Below the pieces are notes generated by a model. That model saw only the letters and a list, made by a program, of their open reading frames with translations. It was not told where the DNA came from and searched no databases. A stretch of DNA of 64,000 bases from Bryobacterales bacterium (GTDB lineage: Bacteria > Acidobacteriota > Terriglobia > Bryobacterales > Bryobacteraceae): NCBI GenBank assembly GCA_020851555.1, contig JADZCM010000014.1, positions 168,453-232,452 of the forward strand, read 5' to 3'. Shown one piece after another: positions 43,621-52,191 of this stretch (position 1 is its first letter; every line of letters starts with the position of its first letter). Position numbers and translations under genes: made by a program.

Positions 43621-44160
43621 CTAGTCCGGGCGCATTACCGCGATATGTCCGAGGTTCCGGTACAACTGCTTGTAATCCAGGCCAAAACCAACCACAAAAC
43701 GGTCGGGTATTTCGAAACAGCGAAATTCCACAGGCACCTGGACGATCCGCCGCGCGGTGCGGTCCAGCAGCGTGCAGATCGCCAGGGAGTTCGGCCCGCG
43801 GCCGGCCAGAGTGCGCAGCAAGTAGCGGGCAGTGAAGCCGGTGTCGACGATGTCCTCGACCAGGAGCACGTCCTCGCCCTCGATGCTGTCGTCCAAGTCC
43901 TTGGCGATCCTCACCAAACCCGGGGCTGTCGTGCGGTTGGCGAAGCTGGAAATGGCCAGGAAATCGATTTTCAGGGGGATTTCAATGGCTCGCGCCAGGG
44001 CCGTGAGGAAGAAGACCGACCCTTTGAGAACGCCGACGAGTTTGAGATCGCGTCCGCGGAAGCGCGCGGAGATTTCCGCCGCGACCTCCTGGATGCGCTG
44101 GCGAATCTGTTCTTCGGTGAAGAGCACACGTTCAATGCCCGGAGGGTGCGCCGCGCTCAT
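43621..44160 (-). CDS. hpt: Hypoxanthine phosphoribosyltransferase
   Basis: This 179-residue type I PRTase has the PRPP loop VLLVEDIVDTGFTARYL. The N-terminal KLVGVLKGSVFFLTALAR and the C-terminal VVGFGLDYKQLYRNLGHIAV are both family motifs. It salvages hypoxanthine (and guanine) to IMP (GMP) in the cytoplasm. Its start overlaps the stop of the kinase/nuclease-like fusion gene by four bases. Length and motifs are normal. Confidence 0.95.
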   Translation of the reverse strand: MSAAHPPGIERVLFTEEQIRQRIQEVAAEISARFRGRDLKLVGVLKGSVFFLTALARAIEIPLKIDFLAISSFANRTTAPGLVRIAKDLDDSIEGEDVLLVEDIVDTGFTARYLLRTLAGRGPNSLAICTLLDRTARRIVQVPVEFRCFEIPDRFVVGFGLDYKQLYRNLGHIAVMRPD

Positions 44161-45110
44161 ACCTTGGCCACCCGGCCGCCCAGGCCGTATTTGAATACCA
44201 GGTTCTGAAAGTCTTTCTGATAGAAGACCTGGATATTAATATGAGGATAAATCTCCCGGAGCAATTTGACCTTGTGGTTCTTTCTGGTTACCAGCGATTG
44301 TTTCATTGTGGTCAGTTCGACATACATGTCTACCTCCGGAAGATAGAAATCCGGAGTAAATGCCTCCAGCGCCTTGCCGTCCTTGTCCCACTGGATGGGG
44401 AAGCTGTGCGGCTCGTATTCCCAGGCGATCCGGTAGAAGTCCAGCAGATGGGCGAAGATCTCCTCGCTCGGGTGGGAGAACCCGCTGCGCTTCAGGGCGG
44501 CTGCGCCCGCCGGCAGGATTCCGTAGCGGGACAGTTCCAGGCGCGCCTGGAACTGAAGCTGGGCGTCGGCGGCGGCGCTGAGCAAGCCCTGTTCGTTGAG
44601 GTCGCGCGCCGCGGCGGCCGTGCGGATCAGTTCGGCCATGTGTTCGGCTTCCAGAAACTCGGCGTTGAGGACCAGGTCGAACAGGTGCGGAGGGGCCGTG
44701 GCCCGGCGGAAGCGGCGTTTGCGCTCGGCCCTCTCCCGGCTCTCCAACTCCCGCAGCAGCCGCTTGGCCGCGGGACGGTCCAGGCGATGGTCCAGCATCA
44801 AAGCGCCGATGCGCCGGAACTCGGGCGCGACAACCTGAACCCGGAGCACGCCCAGGAAGTTCTTGAACAGGTGCTCCACTCCGCGGGCGGACACCACCAA
44901 ATGATGTTGGGTTGCCAGGCGGGCGAGGATCGACAGCAGCGCGGGGCGAAAGGCCCGGCCGGAGAAGTTGGCGGCGGCGCCGAACTCCTCGGCCAGCAAG
45001 GCCTCCAGCCGGGTCTGGGTCACCAGCTCGAAGGAAAGAGTCTGCGCCGCCAGCCGCGCAACCTCCTCCCCCCGGCAACCCGGTTCCGCGGTAATGGTGA
45101 TGAGCGCCAT
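44157..45110 (-). CDS. Cytidylate kinase-like/PD-(D/E)XK-like fusion protein
   Basis: This 317-residue protein has two parts. Residues 1-190 resemble the cytidylate-kinase-like family (AEPGCRGEEVARLAAQTLSF in the P-loop place; RIGALMLDHRLDRPAAKRLL; RFYRATAPPHLFDLVLNAEF-like stretch), but the GxxGxGK loop is degenerate (EPGCRGEE). Residues 205-317 form a nuclease-like fold: SHPSEEIFAHLLDFYRIAWE, then FTPDFYLPEVDMYVEL (Asp254, Glu265), NHKVKLLREIYPHINIQVFY. This is the PD-(D/E)XK layout, although the exact K is displaced (TTMKQ). It overlaps hpt by four bases. Function is unknown; the nucleotide part may sense a ligand and the nuclease part may act on nucleic acid. Confidence 0.65.
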   Translation of the reverse strand: MALITITAEPGCRGEEVARLAAQTLSFELVTQTRLEALLAEEFGAAANFSGRAFRPALLSILARLATQHHLVVSARGVEHLFKNFLGVLRVQVVAPEFRRIGALMLDHRLDRPAAKRLLRELESRERAERKRRFRRATAPPHLFDLVLNAEFLEAEHMAELIRTAAAARDLNEQGLLSAAADAQLQFQARLELSRYGILPAGAAALKRSGFSHPSEEIFAHLLDFYRIAWEYEPHSFPIQWDKDGKALEAFTPDFYLPEVDMYVELTTMKQSLVTRKNHKVKLLREIYPHINIQVFYQKDFQNLVFKYGLGGRVAKV

Positions 45111-45241
45111 GATGCGGGCGAGAGTGCGCGGGCGGGCATCCGCGCCGTCGCGCTTACCTGCCCATCATAACCCTCTCTCCGCGACGGCCGCATACGGACA
45201 GAGCACTCTCCGCGTGTGAAGGACCAGGGCGGGAGCCTCCT

Positions 45242-46015
45242 TCAAATCGTCATCGCGGTGAAACCTCCGTCCACCGTCAGGATGCAGCCCGTTACAAACG
45301 ACGACGCGCTCTCACTCGCCAGGAACAGCGTTGCGCCCACCAGTTCGGAGGCCTCGCCGAAGCGTTTCATCGGATTATGCGCCATGATCTGCGCCGTGCG
45401 CTCGGGAGTCAACAGCGCGCGGTTCTGCTCGGCGGGGAAGAACCCGGGCCGGATGGCGTTTACCCGCACACGGTGAGGAGCCCACTCCCGGGCCAGGAAC
45501 TGCGTGATCTGGTTGACGCCCGCCTTGGTCACGCTGTAAGTGAAGACCTTCGACAGCGGGGGGCCGGAAGAAACCGAAGATATGTTGATGACCGAGCCGC
45601 CCCGGCCCGATTCGACCATGGCCTTCCCGAAGACCTGGCAGGCCAGGAATACGCTCTTCAGGTTGATGTCGATGATCCGCTGCCACTCGGTCTCGGCAAT
45701 CTCGAAGAACGGCGTCCCGGAGTTCACCCCCGCGGCGTTGACGAGGATGTCCACCCGGCCGAAGGAGTCCAGCGCCGCGCGGAGCCCTGCTTCAAGGTCT
45801 TCCTTCCGGGCGGCGTCCCCGTGCACCGCGACAGCCTTGCCCCCACCGGAGCGTATGGCGGCGGCTCGCGCTTCTCCGTTCTCCTTGTGGACGTCGTAAA
45901 CCACCAGCGAGGCGCCCGCCCGCGCCAGTCCGTCCGCCATCGCGCCCGCCAACACTCCGCCGCCGCCGACCACAACCGCGCTCTTGCCCTTGAGATCGAA
46001 CAGGTCCGTGCCCAT
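45242..46015 (-). CDS. SDR-family oxidoreductase
   Basis: This 257-residue classical short-chain dehydrogenase has cofactor motif SAVVVGGGGVLAGAMADGLA (a GGGG variant of TGxxxGIG), NAAGVNSG, the catalytic Ser in ISSVSSG and the YSVTK Tyr/Lys pair. The Asp in VVYDVHKENG suggests NAD(H). The C-terminal SFVTGCILTVDGGF is standard. Similar enzymes act on gluconate or other polyols; the substrate is not clear. It is alone, divergent from rlmH. Confidence 0.85.
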   Translation of the reverse strand: MGTDLFDLKGKSAVVVGGGGVLAGAMADGLARAGASLVVYDVHKENGEARAAAIRSGGGKAVAVHGDAARKEDLEAGLRAALDSFGRVDILVNAAGVNSGTPFFEIAETEWQRIIDINLKSVFLACQVFGKAMVESGRGGSVINISSVSSGPPLSKVFTYSVTKAGVNQITQFLAREWAPHRVRVNAIRPGFFPAEQNRALLTPERTAQIMAHNPMKRFGEASELVGATLFLASESASSFVTGCILTVDGGFTAMTI

Positions 46016-46047
46016 GAGTCCTCTTGTAGCACGGATAATGGAGGGTC

Positions 46048-46467
46048 GTGCGGGTGCAGGTCTACTTCGTAGGGAAACCGCGCAACGCAGCCGCGAACGC
46101 GCTCGCGCGGGAGTATATCCAGCGCACCGGCCGTTACGTGCGCTGCGAGATGAGCGAGATCAAGCCGGACCGTGCCGATCCCTGGGCCAGACATCCTTCC
46201 GCCACGACGGTGCTGTTGGATCCGGAGGGCCGGTCCATGAACTCGGAAGGATTCACCGCCTTCGTTGCGGACGCCCAAAGACGGGCGCGGGACCTGGTGT
46301 TTGTGGTCGGGGGCGCCGACGGCCTGCCTCCCGCCTGGCGCGGGCGCGCGGATGTCCTCCTGGCGCTTTCGCCGCTGACCATGCCGCACGAACTGGCTCG
46401 CGTCGTGCTGGCCGAGCAGCTCTATCGGGCTTTCACCCGGCTGCGGGGGCACCCGTACCCTCGCTGA
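46048..46467 (+). CDS. rlmH: Ribosomal RNA large-subunit methyltransferase H
   Basis: This 139-residue SPOUT enzyme N3-methylates pseudouridine 1915 of 23S rRNA. Key motifs are VFVVGGADGLPP (SAM knot) and LSPLTMPHELARVVLAEQLYRAFTRLRGHPYPR-type ending, with the usual GHPYH tail replaced by GHPYPR. Start is GTG 46048. Its length is slightly short of the E. coli protein, within the family range. It is separated by about 30 bases from the divergent SDR gene. Confidence 0.92.
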   Translation: MRVQVYFVGKPRNAAANALAREYIQRTGRYVRCEMSEIKPDRADPWARHPSATTVLLDPEGRSMNSEGFTAFVADAQRRARDLVFVVGGADGLPPAWRGRADVLLALSPLTMPHELARVVLAEQLYRAFTRLRGHPYPR

Positions 46468-46644
46468 CCTCTCCGTACTGGCTGGCTTCGATGATGCGTC
46501 CCGCCCGGAAGCCTTTCCATGGCGGCGAGGAGTCCCGCCGCCGGACTTCGAGGTCCGGTCTACTGCCAGCATTCGGTTGATCTGAGAAGCATACGTTCCG
46601 GCGAGTACGATATCCTGATTCTTAACGCAGTCATCGAGCGATCC

Positions 46645-47502
46645 ATGGCTTGGTTCACCAGACAGAAGCCCGCACGCGAGCAGGGCTCCGCGGGCGAGCA
46701 GCATCAGGTCCGCACGGAGGGACTCTGGCTGAAGTGCGACGGGTGCCGCCAGGTCATATGGCGGAAGGCCTTGATCGAGTCGCTGCAAGTCTGCCCCAAG
46801 TGTGACTACCATTTCCGCATCGACGCCGTCAACCGCCTGAAACTGCTTTTTGACGGACCCTGGGAGACCTTCGACGCCGGCCTGTACTCCACCAATCCGC
46901 TCGGCTTCGTCGATTCCAAGCCTTACTCCGAGCGGCTGGCCGGAATGCGCAAGGCCACGGGGTTGAGCGATGCCGTCATTTCGGCCGGCGGGACGCTGGC
47001 GGGAAGACCGGTCTACATCTGCGTTCTTGAGCTGAAGTTCATCGGGGGCAGCGTCGGGGCGGTGGTCGGAGAAGTGGTCACGCGCGCCATCGAGCGCGCC
47101 GTTGCCCAGCGGCGGCCCATGATCATCGCTTCCGCCTCGGGCGGCATGCGCATGCAGGAGGGCGCGGTCAGCCTCATGCAGATGGCCAAGATCTCAGCCG
47201 CGCTCATGCGGCTGGACGAGGCGCGTCTTCCCTACATCAGCCTTCTTACCGATCCCACCACGGGCGGCACCACCGGCAGCTTTGCCATGCTGGGAGACTT
47301 GAACATCGGCGAACCGGGCGCGCAGATCGGCTTCGCCGGCCCACGCGTCATCGAGCAGACCATCCGCCAGAAGTTGCCGGAGGGTTTCCAGCGCGCCGAG
47401 TTCCTGTTGACGCACGGTTTCCTGGACGCGATTGTCCGGCGGCCGGAGATGAAGAGCTACATCGCCGCGGCGCTCGACTTCTTCTGCGGCCCGCTACAGT
47501 GA
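46645..47502 (+). CDS. accD: Acetyl-CoA carboxylase carboxyltransferase beta subunit
   Basis: This is 285 residues from ATG 46645. An N-terminal zinc ribbon (LKCDGCRQVIWRKAL, then VCPKCDYHF) is followed by the crotonase-fold carboxyltransferase core: FIGGSVGAVVGEVVTRAIER, ASASGGMRMQEGAVSLMQMA, TDPTTGGTTGSFAMLGDLNI and GFAGPRVIEQTI. With AccA it transfers carboxyl from carboxybiotin to acetyl-CoA in fatty-acid synthesis. accA is not in the window. The ABC-F gene starts at a GTG overlapping its stop by four bases. Bases 46468-46644 hold only its untranslated upstream region. Confidence 0.96.
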   Translation: MAWFTRQKPAREQGSAGEQHQVRTEGLWLKCDGCRQVIWRKALIESLQVCPKCDYHFRIDAVNRLKLLFDGPWETFDAGLYSTNPLGFVDSKPYSERLAGMRKATGLSDAVISAGGTLAGRPVYICVLELKFIGGSVGAVVGEVVTRAIERAVAQRRPMIIASASGGMRMQEGAVSLMQMAKISAALMRLDEARLPYISLLTDPTTGGTTGSFAMLGDLNIGEPGAQIGFAGPRVIEQTIRQKLPEGFQRAEFLLTHGFLDAIVRRPEMKSYIAAALDFFCGPLQ

Positions 47503-49436
47503 TCCAGCTCACCGGCGCCGGCAAGCAGTTCGGCGGCAAGATCCTGTTCCAGGACGCCGCCTGGCAGATCAACCCCGGCGAAGGCATCGGGCTTGTGGGC
47601 GCCAACGGCAGCGGCAAGACGACCCTGCTCAAGATCCTGGCCGGTCTCGAGACCCTGGACTACGGCGCCATAGCCCGCGCCAAGGGTTCCAGCGCGGGCT
47701 ACCTGCCGCAGCACGGACTCGAATTGTCCGGCCGCACCGTCTTCGCCGAGTGCCTGTCGGTTTTCGACCATCTGCGCCAGGCGGAAGCGGAACTGGAATC
47801 GCTGGCCCGGGAAATGGCGCGGCTGGATCCCGGCGGCCGCGAGTACGCCGCCGTCGCCGACCGGTTCCACCGGCTGGAACACGAGTTCCGCGCCAGGGAC
47901 GGCTACGCCCTGGAAGCACAGGCCGGCGCGGTGCTGAGCGGACTCGGTTTCCCGAAGGAAGACTGGAACCGGAGGACCGAAGAGTTCTCCGGAGGCTGGC
48001 AGATGCGGGTGGCGCTGGCCAAGCTGCTGCTGGAGCGGCCCAACCTTCTGCTGCTCGACGAGCCCACCAATCACCTGGACCTGGAGGCGCGCAACTGGCT
48101 GGAGGAATACCTCGCCGCGTACCCTCACGCCTTCGTGCTGGTGTCTCACGACCGCTACTTCCTGGATGTCGCCGTGCGCAAGGTGGTGGAGATCTGGAAT
48201 AAACGGCTGCACTTCTACGTGGGGAACTACTCGCGCTACGTCGAGTTGAAGACGGAGCGGCGCGCGCAGCTCGAAGCGGCCTACCGGAACCAGCAGGACA
48301 GGATCCGGCAGCTTGAAGCCTTCATCAACCGCTTCCGGTACCAGGCCACCAAGGCCAAGCAGGTGCAGAGCCGGATCAAGGAACTGGAGCGCATGGAGCG
48401 GGTCGAACTCCCGCCCGAAGAAGAGAAGGCGATACGCTTCTCCTTTCCACAGCCAAAGCCCAGCGGACGGATCGTCGCCGAGTTCCACGGCGTGGCCAAG
48501 TCCTACGGTCCCAAACACGTGTTCGCGGGCGTCAGCTTCACCATCGAGCGCGGGGACCGGATCGCGCTCGTGGGAGTCAACGGCGCCGGCAAGTCAACGC
48601 TCATACGGATGCTGGCCGGAACGGAACCGCCAACCCGGGGCGAGTACCGTCTGGGCCACAACGTGCAGCCGGACTACTTTGCGCAGGACCAGTACAAGGA
48701 ACTCGACCCCGGCGTCCGGTTGCTCGACGACCTGATGGAGATCGCGCCGCGCACAACTCAGACGGACCTGCGGAGCCTCCTCGGCTGCTTCCTGTTCACC
48801 GAAGACGATGTGTTCAAGCCGGTGAGCGTGCTCTCCGGCGGGGAGAAGAACCGCTACGCGCTGGCCCGCATGCTGCTCCGCCCCTCGAACTTCCTGCTGC
48901 TGGACGAGCCGACCAACCACCTGGACCTGCGCGCGAAGGACGTACTGCTGGACTCGCTCCAGGAATACTCCGGCACGTTGGTTTTTGTCTCCCACGACCG
49001 CTACTTCATCGACCGGCTGGCCACGCGGGTCTTCGAAGTCGCCGACGGTGAAGTCCGCGTGTATCCCGGCAATTACGAGGACTACCTCTGGCGGAAGTCC
49101 GCCGCGGCGGCTGAGGCGGCCGCGCCCGCCGCCGGCGTGGATGCGCCCGCGCCGGAGTCCAAGCCCGAAGAGCCGCAGCCGCGCCGCCTCAACCCCATAC
49201 GGGTGCGGCAGATGGAGCAGCGGCGCGAGGCGATCGAGGCGGAGGTCGCACAAAGGGAGGAGGAGATCGCCGGCGCCGAACGCGCCTTGGCGGAGTTCCG
49301 GAGCGCGGATGAGACCAGGCGTCTCAGCGCGGCTCTGGACGCCGGCCGCGCCGCGTTATCGGGCCTGCTCGAGGAGTGGGAGGAATTGTCCCGGGCGCTG
49401 GAAGACGCCGGCGTCAGAAAGGATGGCGCGCCCTGA
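47499..49436 (+). CDS. ABC-F family ATPase (Uup/ABCF3-like)
   Basis: This is 645 residues with two ABC modules and no membrane part. The first has Walker A GANGSGKTT (34-42), signature FSGGWQMRVALAKLL and Walker B LLLLDEPTNHLDLEA. The second has GVNGAGKST, LSGGEKNRYALARMLL and LLLDEPTNHLDLRA. A linker of the P-site-tRNA-interacting type (RYQATKAKQVQSRIKELERM) lies between them. A C-terminal coiled coil runs after about residue 555. ABC-F proteins act on ribosomes (stall rescue, antibiotic resistance, biogenesis). The overlap with accD means coupled translation. Confidence 0.9.
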   Translation: MIQLTGAGKQFGGKILFQDAAWQINPGEGIGLVGANGSGKTTLLKILAGLETLDYGAIARAKGSSAGYLPQHGLELSGRTVFAECLSVFDHLRQAEAELESLAREMARLDPGGREYAAVADRFHRLEHEFRARDGYALEAQAGAVLSGLGFPKEDWNRRTEEFSGGWQMRVALAKLLLERPNLLLLDEPTNHLDLEARNWLEEYLAAYPHAFVLVSHDRYFLDVAVRKVVEIWNKRLHFYVGNYSRYVELKTERRAQLEAAYRNQQDRIRQLEAFINRFRYQATKAKQVQSRIKELERMERVELPPEEEKAIRFSFPQPKPSGRIVAEFHGVAKSYGPKHVFAGVSFTIERGDRIALVGVNGAGKSTLIRMLAGTEPPTRGEYRLGHNVQPDYFAQDQYKELDPGVRLLDDLMEIAPRTTQTDLRSLLGCFLFTEDDVFKPVSVLSGGEKNRYALARMLLRPSNFLLLDEPTNHLDLRAKDVLLDSLQEYSGTLVFVSHDRYFIDRLATRVFEVADGEVRVYPGNYEDYLWRKSAAAAEAAAPAAGVDAPAPESKPEEPQPRRLNPIRVRQMEQRREAIEAEVAQREEEIAGAERALAEFRSADETRRLSAALDAGRAALSGLLEEWEELSRALEDAGVRKDGAP

Positions 49437-49463
49437 CGCCGCGCCGCCGCGGGTGGCCGTGGT

Positions 49464-50348
49464 CTAGGACCGTTCGGAGGAAGGCTCACCGCTCTTCTCG
49501 GGTGCTTCCGGGGCGCGCAGTAAGCGCCTGAGCAGCCGGTTTGACGGCAGCGAGGACTCGACAAACTCCACGCCGTCGGCCGTGATCTCGAATTCGGCGC
49601 TGCTCTCGGTCTTCAGCAGGCGCTTCTCCTTCAAGTACCAGACCGTGAACACCAGGTGCTCGCGCGGGATTACCATCAGATTCTCGAAATCAAGCAGGGA
49701 CATTCCCGGACGGTCCGGGTTCATGCGCCTGCGGTTGTAAAGAAGCGACAGAATCCCCAGCCTGCGGTTCACCTCGGCATCGACCCCCACCAGGAATTCC
49801 TTCAGCTCGAAGAGCTTCACCGGTTCGCTCCCGGCCAGGTGATACCGGGCGTCGTACGCGGCCCGCTTCACGGGGTCTGACAGCGTGTTGAAGGCTTCCC
49901 TGAGCAGTTCGAACTTCACCCGGTCTCCCGTGTGCGGGTTATCGGGGTGGTAGCGCGTGACCAGCAGTTTGTAGACCCTCTGGATGGTTTCGGCTTCCGC
50001 GGAGGGACTGATCTGAAGCAGTTCGTAGAAGTCGACGAAGCCATCCCCTTCACTTCCGCCGGCGGCAGTGGAGGACGCGTCCGCCAGTTCCAACCCGACC
50101 AGGAACTCGGGCTCTTGTCCGGTGCAGTGGCGGACCCGTGCGGTGCCGGACAACCCATAGTCCTCGGCGTGCAACTGCACGTGAGCGCCTACCGGAAAAG
50201 GCATGGGCGCGTAGACGCCCACGCCCGTGGCCGATACATCCGCTCCCCGAACCGTACAGAACTGCTGAATTCCGCGCCCGTCCCGGAAAGCCAGCGTCAC
50301 CGCCCCCGGCTTCCTCCGGCGGGTTTCCTTACGGATTCTCTCTCTCAT
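49464..50348 (-). CDS. PilZ-domain/J-domain fusion protein
   Basis: This is 294 residues from ATG 50348. Residues 5-90 form a PilZ c-di-GMP-binding domain: RKETRRR (RxxxR) then ADVSATGVGV (DxSxxG). Residues 105-170 form a J domain: FVDFYELLQISPSAEAETIQ, RYHPDNPHTGD with HPD at 134-136, then AYDARYH. The last 120 residues (LFELKEFLVGVDAEVNRRLG and FTVWYLKEKRLLKT) resemble a winged-helix-like domain. The product could recruit DnaK in response to c-di-GMP. It is transcribed alone, divergent from the RNase H-like gene, and convergent with the ABC-F gene. Confidence 0.8.
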   Translation of the reverse strand: MRERIRKETRRRKPGAVTLAFRDGRGIQQFCTVRGADVSATGVGVYAPMPFPVGAHVQLHAEDYGLSGTARVRHCTGQEPEFLVGLELADASSTAAGGSEGDGFVDFYELLQISPSAEAETIQRVYKLLVTRYHPDNPHTGDRVKFELLREAFNTLSDPVKRAAYDARYHLAGSEPVKLFELKEFLVGVDAEVNRRLGILSLLYNRRRMNPDRPGMSLLDFENLMVIPREHLVFTVWYLKEKRLLKTESSAEFEITADGVEFVESSLPSNRLLRRLLRAPEAPEKSGEPSSERS

Positions 50349-50453
50349 TACCGCCCCGTTCGCAACCTCCCACGCTGAGAACGCATTATATCTCAGCCCT
50401 TCCCGAAGCTCCCGCCAGGGGCGCGGGCGGCGGAGGATTGTTAACCTTGAGGC

Positions 50454-51719
50454 GTGGGGGATCTCCAGGAGCAACTGGCCACTCTGCGGCGGAAGATACG
50501 GCAGATCGACCGCAAGTGGGCCGCGCCTCGGCCCGCGACGCCGGCAACTCCGCCGTCGCTTCCGGAAGACCACGCGCCCCTGCACCACTTCGTGGACGAG
50601 TTCATGAGCGGCGAGGTGGTGGAAACTCCGGAGGGCACGCACTTTGAAACCGAGAAGCTGTACGCCCGTCACCGCCGGCACGGAAGCCTGGACATATCCG
50701 TTCTATCCGAACTTCCGGAGGACCTGCTGGACGCGCTTTCGGAGGGGAGTGTTCCGGCAGCCAATCCTTCGCGCTGGGCCTTCCTTGACACGGAGACGAC
50801 AGGGCTGGCTACCGGTTCGGGCACCTATGCGTTCCTCGTCGGGGTGGGCCGCATCACGCCCGAAGGTTTCCGGATACGCCAGTTCTTCATGCGGGACTTC
50901 GCCGAGGAAGCAAGCCTTCTGTCCGCGCTGGACCGGCACCTGAGCCAGTTCGACGTGCTGATAACCTACAACGGCAAGTGCTACGACCAGCCACTGCTCG
51001 AGACCCGTTTCATAATGATGCGGCGCAAGCCTCCTTTCGCCCGCCTCGCGCATATGGACCTGCTGTTCGGGGCGAGGAGGCTGTGGAAGCTGCGGCTGGA
51101 AAGCTGCCGGCTGGTCGAGCTGGAAAACCAGGTGCTGGGCGTCGAGCGCGAGGGCGACCTGCCGGGCGAGATGATCCCGTACGTGTACTTCGAGTACCTC
51201 CGCACGCGGCAGGCGGCACGCCTGGCGCCAGTCTTCCACCACAACGCCATCGACATCCTGACGCTGGCGTGCCTGACGGCCATCGTGCCCCTTGCGTTCC
51301 GTTCGCCGGAGAACGCGCCGCTGCACCACGGCGCCGACTGGGTGGGCCTGGCCCGCTGGCTCATGAAAGCAGAGCGCCGGGAAGAAGCCCTGGCGCTCCT
51401 TCGCCGGGCGGTGGAGCGGGGTCTTTCCGACGACCTGCTGTTCCGGACGCTGTGGGAAATCGCCGCGGCCGAGAAACGGCTGGGCCGCGAAGCGGCGGCG
51501 GTCGCGGCCTTCAGCGAACTCGCCTCCACGCCAAACCCGCACCGCGTGGCGGCGCTGGAGGAACTCGCCAAGCACTACGAGCACCGGGAGCGGAACCTGG
51601 TCCTGGCCATGGAGTTCACCCGCGCGGCGCTGGAACTGGAGGACTCGCCCGCGCTCAGGCGCCGCGCCGAACGGCTGGCCGCGCGCCTCGCGCGGCCGCG
51701 CTCACGCCGGCTGTTGTAG
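50454..51719 (+). CDS. RNase H-like exonuclease domain protein (YprB type)
   Basis: This is 421 residues starting at GTG 50454. The exonuclease fold has WAFLDTETTGLATGSGTYAF (first DxE), LITYNGKCYDQPLLETRF and ARLAHMDLLFGARRLWKLRL, then HHNAIDILTLACL with the last acidic residue. These are the DEDD-type motifs of the YprB/RNase H-like family. The C-terminal 150 residues are TPR-like helices (RREEALALLRRAVERGLSDD and following). The role is likely in nucleic-acid processing; the precise substrate is unknown. Confidence 0.85.
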   Translation: MGDLQEQLATLRRKIRQIDRKWAAPRPATPATPPSLPEDHAPLHHFVDEFMSGEVVETPEGTHFETEKLYARHRRHGSLDISVLSELPEDLLDALSEGSVPAANPSRWAFLDTETTGLATGSGTYAFLVGVGRITPEGFRIRQFFMRDFAEEASLLSALDRHLSQFDVLITYNGKCYDQPLLETRFIMMRRKPPFARLAHMDLLFGARRLWKLRLESCRLVELENQVLGVEREGDLPGEMIPYVYFEYLRTRQAARLAPVFHHNAIDILTLACLTAIVPLAFRSPENAPLHHGADWVGLARWLMKAERREEALALLRRAVERGLSDDLLFRTLWEIAAAEKRLGREAAAVAAFSELASTPNPHRVAALEELAKHYEHRERNLVLAMEFTRAALELEDSPALRRRAERLAARLARPRSRRLL

Positions 51720-51800
51720 GCCAGCCGGGAATCCGGGGAATGGGCGGTATCATCGTCTTCCCTCCGGCAGATCGGCTATAAATGAATGGAGAGCTATTTT

Positions 51801-52121
51801 ATGCCAGACAAATACACTTACTTACAGGACCTGCGCGCGCACACGCGCGTGCCGGAGAACGGAATCCTGAGCCAGACGTTGCAGAACGACGACCGCTCTA
51901 AAATCGTCCTGTTCGGTTTCACTGCCGGGCAAGAGCTTTCCGCGCACACCGCGCCCTTCCCCGCGACCCTCACGGTGCTGAAGGGCGAGGCCGCGCTCCG
52001 GCTGGGCGAGGACGAGCGGGAGGCCGCCGAAGGAACATTCGTCTACATGACGCCGTACCTGGAGCACGGCATCAAGGCCAAGACAGACCTGGTCCTGCTT
52101 CTGACGATGATCAAGAAGTAG
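51801..52121 (+). CDS. Small cupin-domain protein
   Basis: This is 106 residues from ATG 51801 with GGAGAG eight bases upstream; an ATG 15 bases earlier overlaps that site and is rejected. The single cupin barrel has FGFTAGQELSAHTAPFPATL (motif 1, with one His) and TFVYMTPYLEHGIKAK (motif 2, with one His). The metal-binding residue set is reduced, so it may bind metal weakly or not at all. TATAAA lies just before it (51777-51782). Function unknown. Confidence 0.8.
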   Translation: MPDKYTYLQDLRAHTRVPENGILSQTLQNDDRSKIVLFGFTAGQELSAHTAPFPATLTVLKGEAALRLGEDEREAAEGTFVYMTPYLEHGIKAKTDLVLLLTMIKK

Positions 52122-52191
52122 TTGCGGCCGGGGCTGCTCCCAACCGGCTCGCAAAGACCAGCCGGGGTGAGTGCCGCGCGGGAGGACGCGC

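Noticed and set aside
46468..46644. A promoter in front of accD (TTGATC at 46577)
   Set aside because: No matching -10 at 16-18 bases; not strong enough to list.
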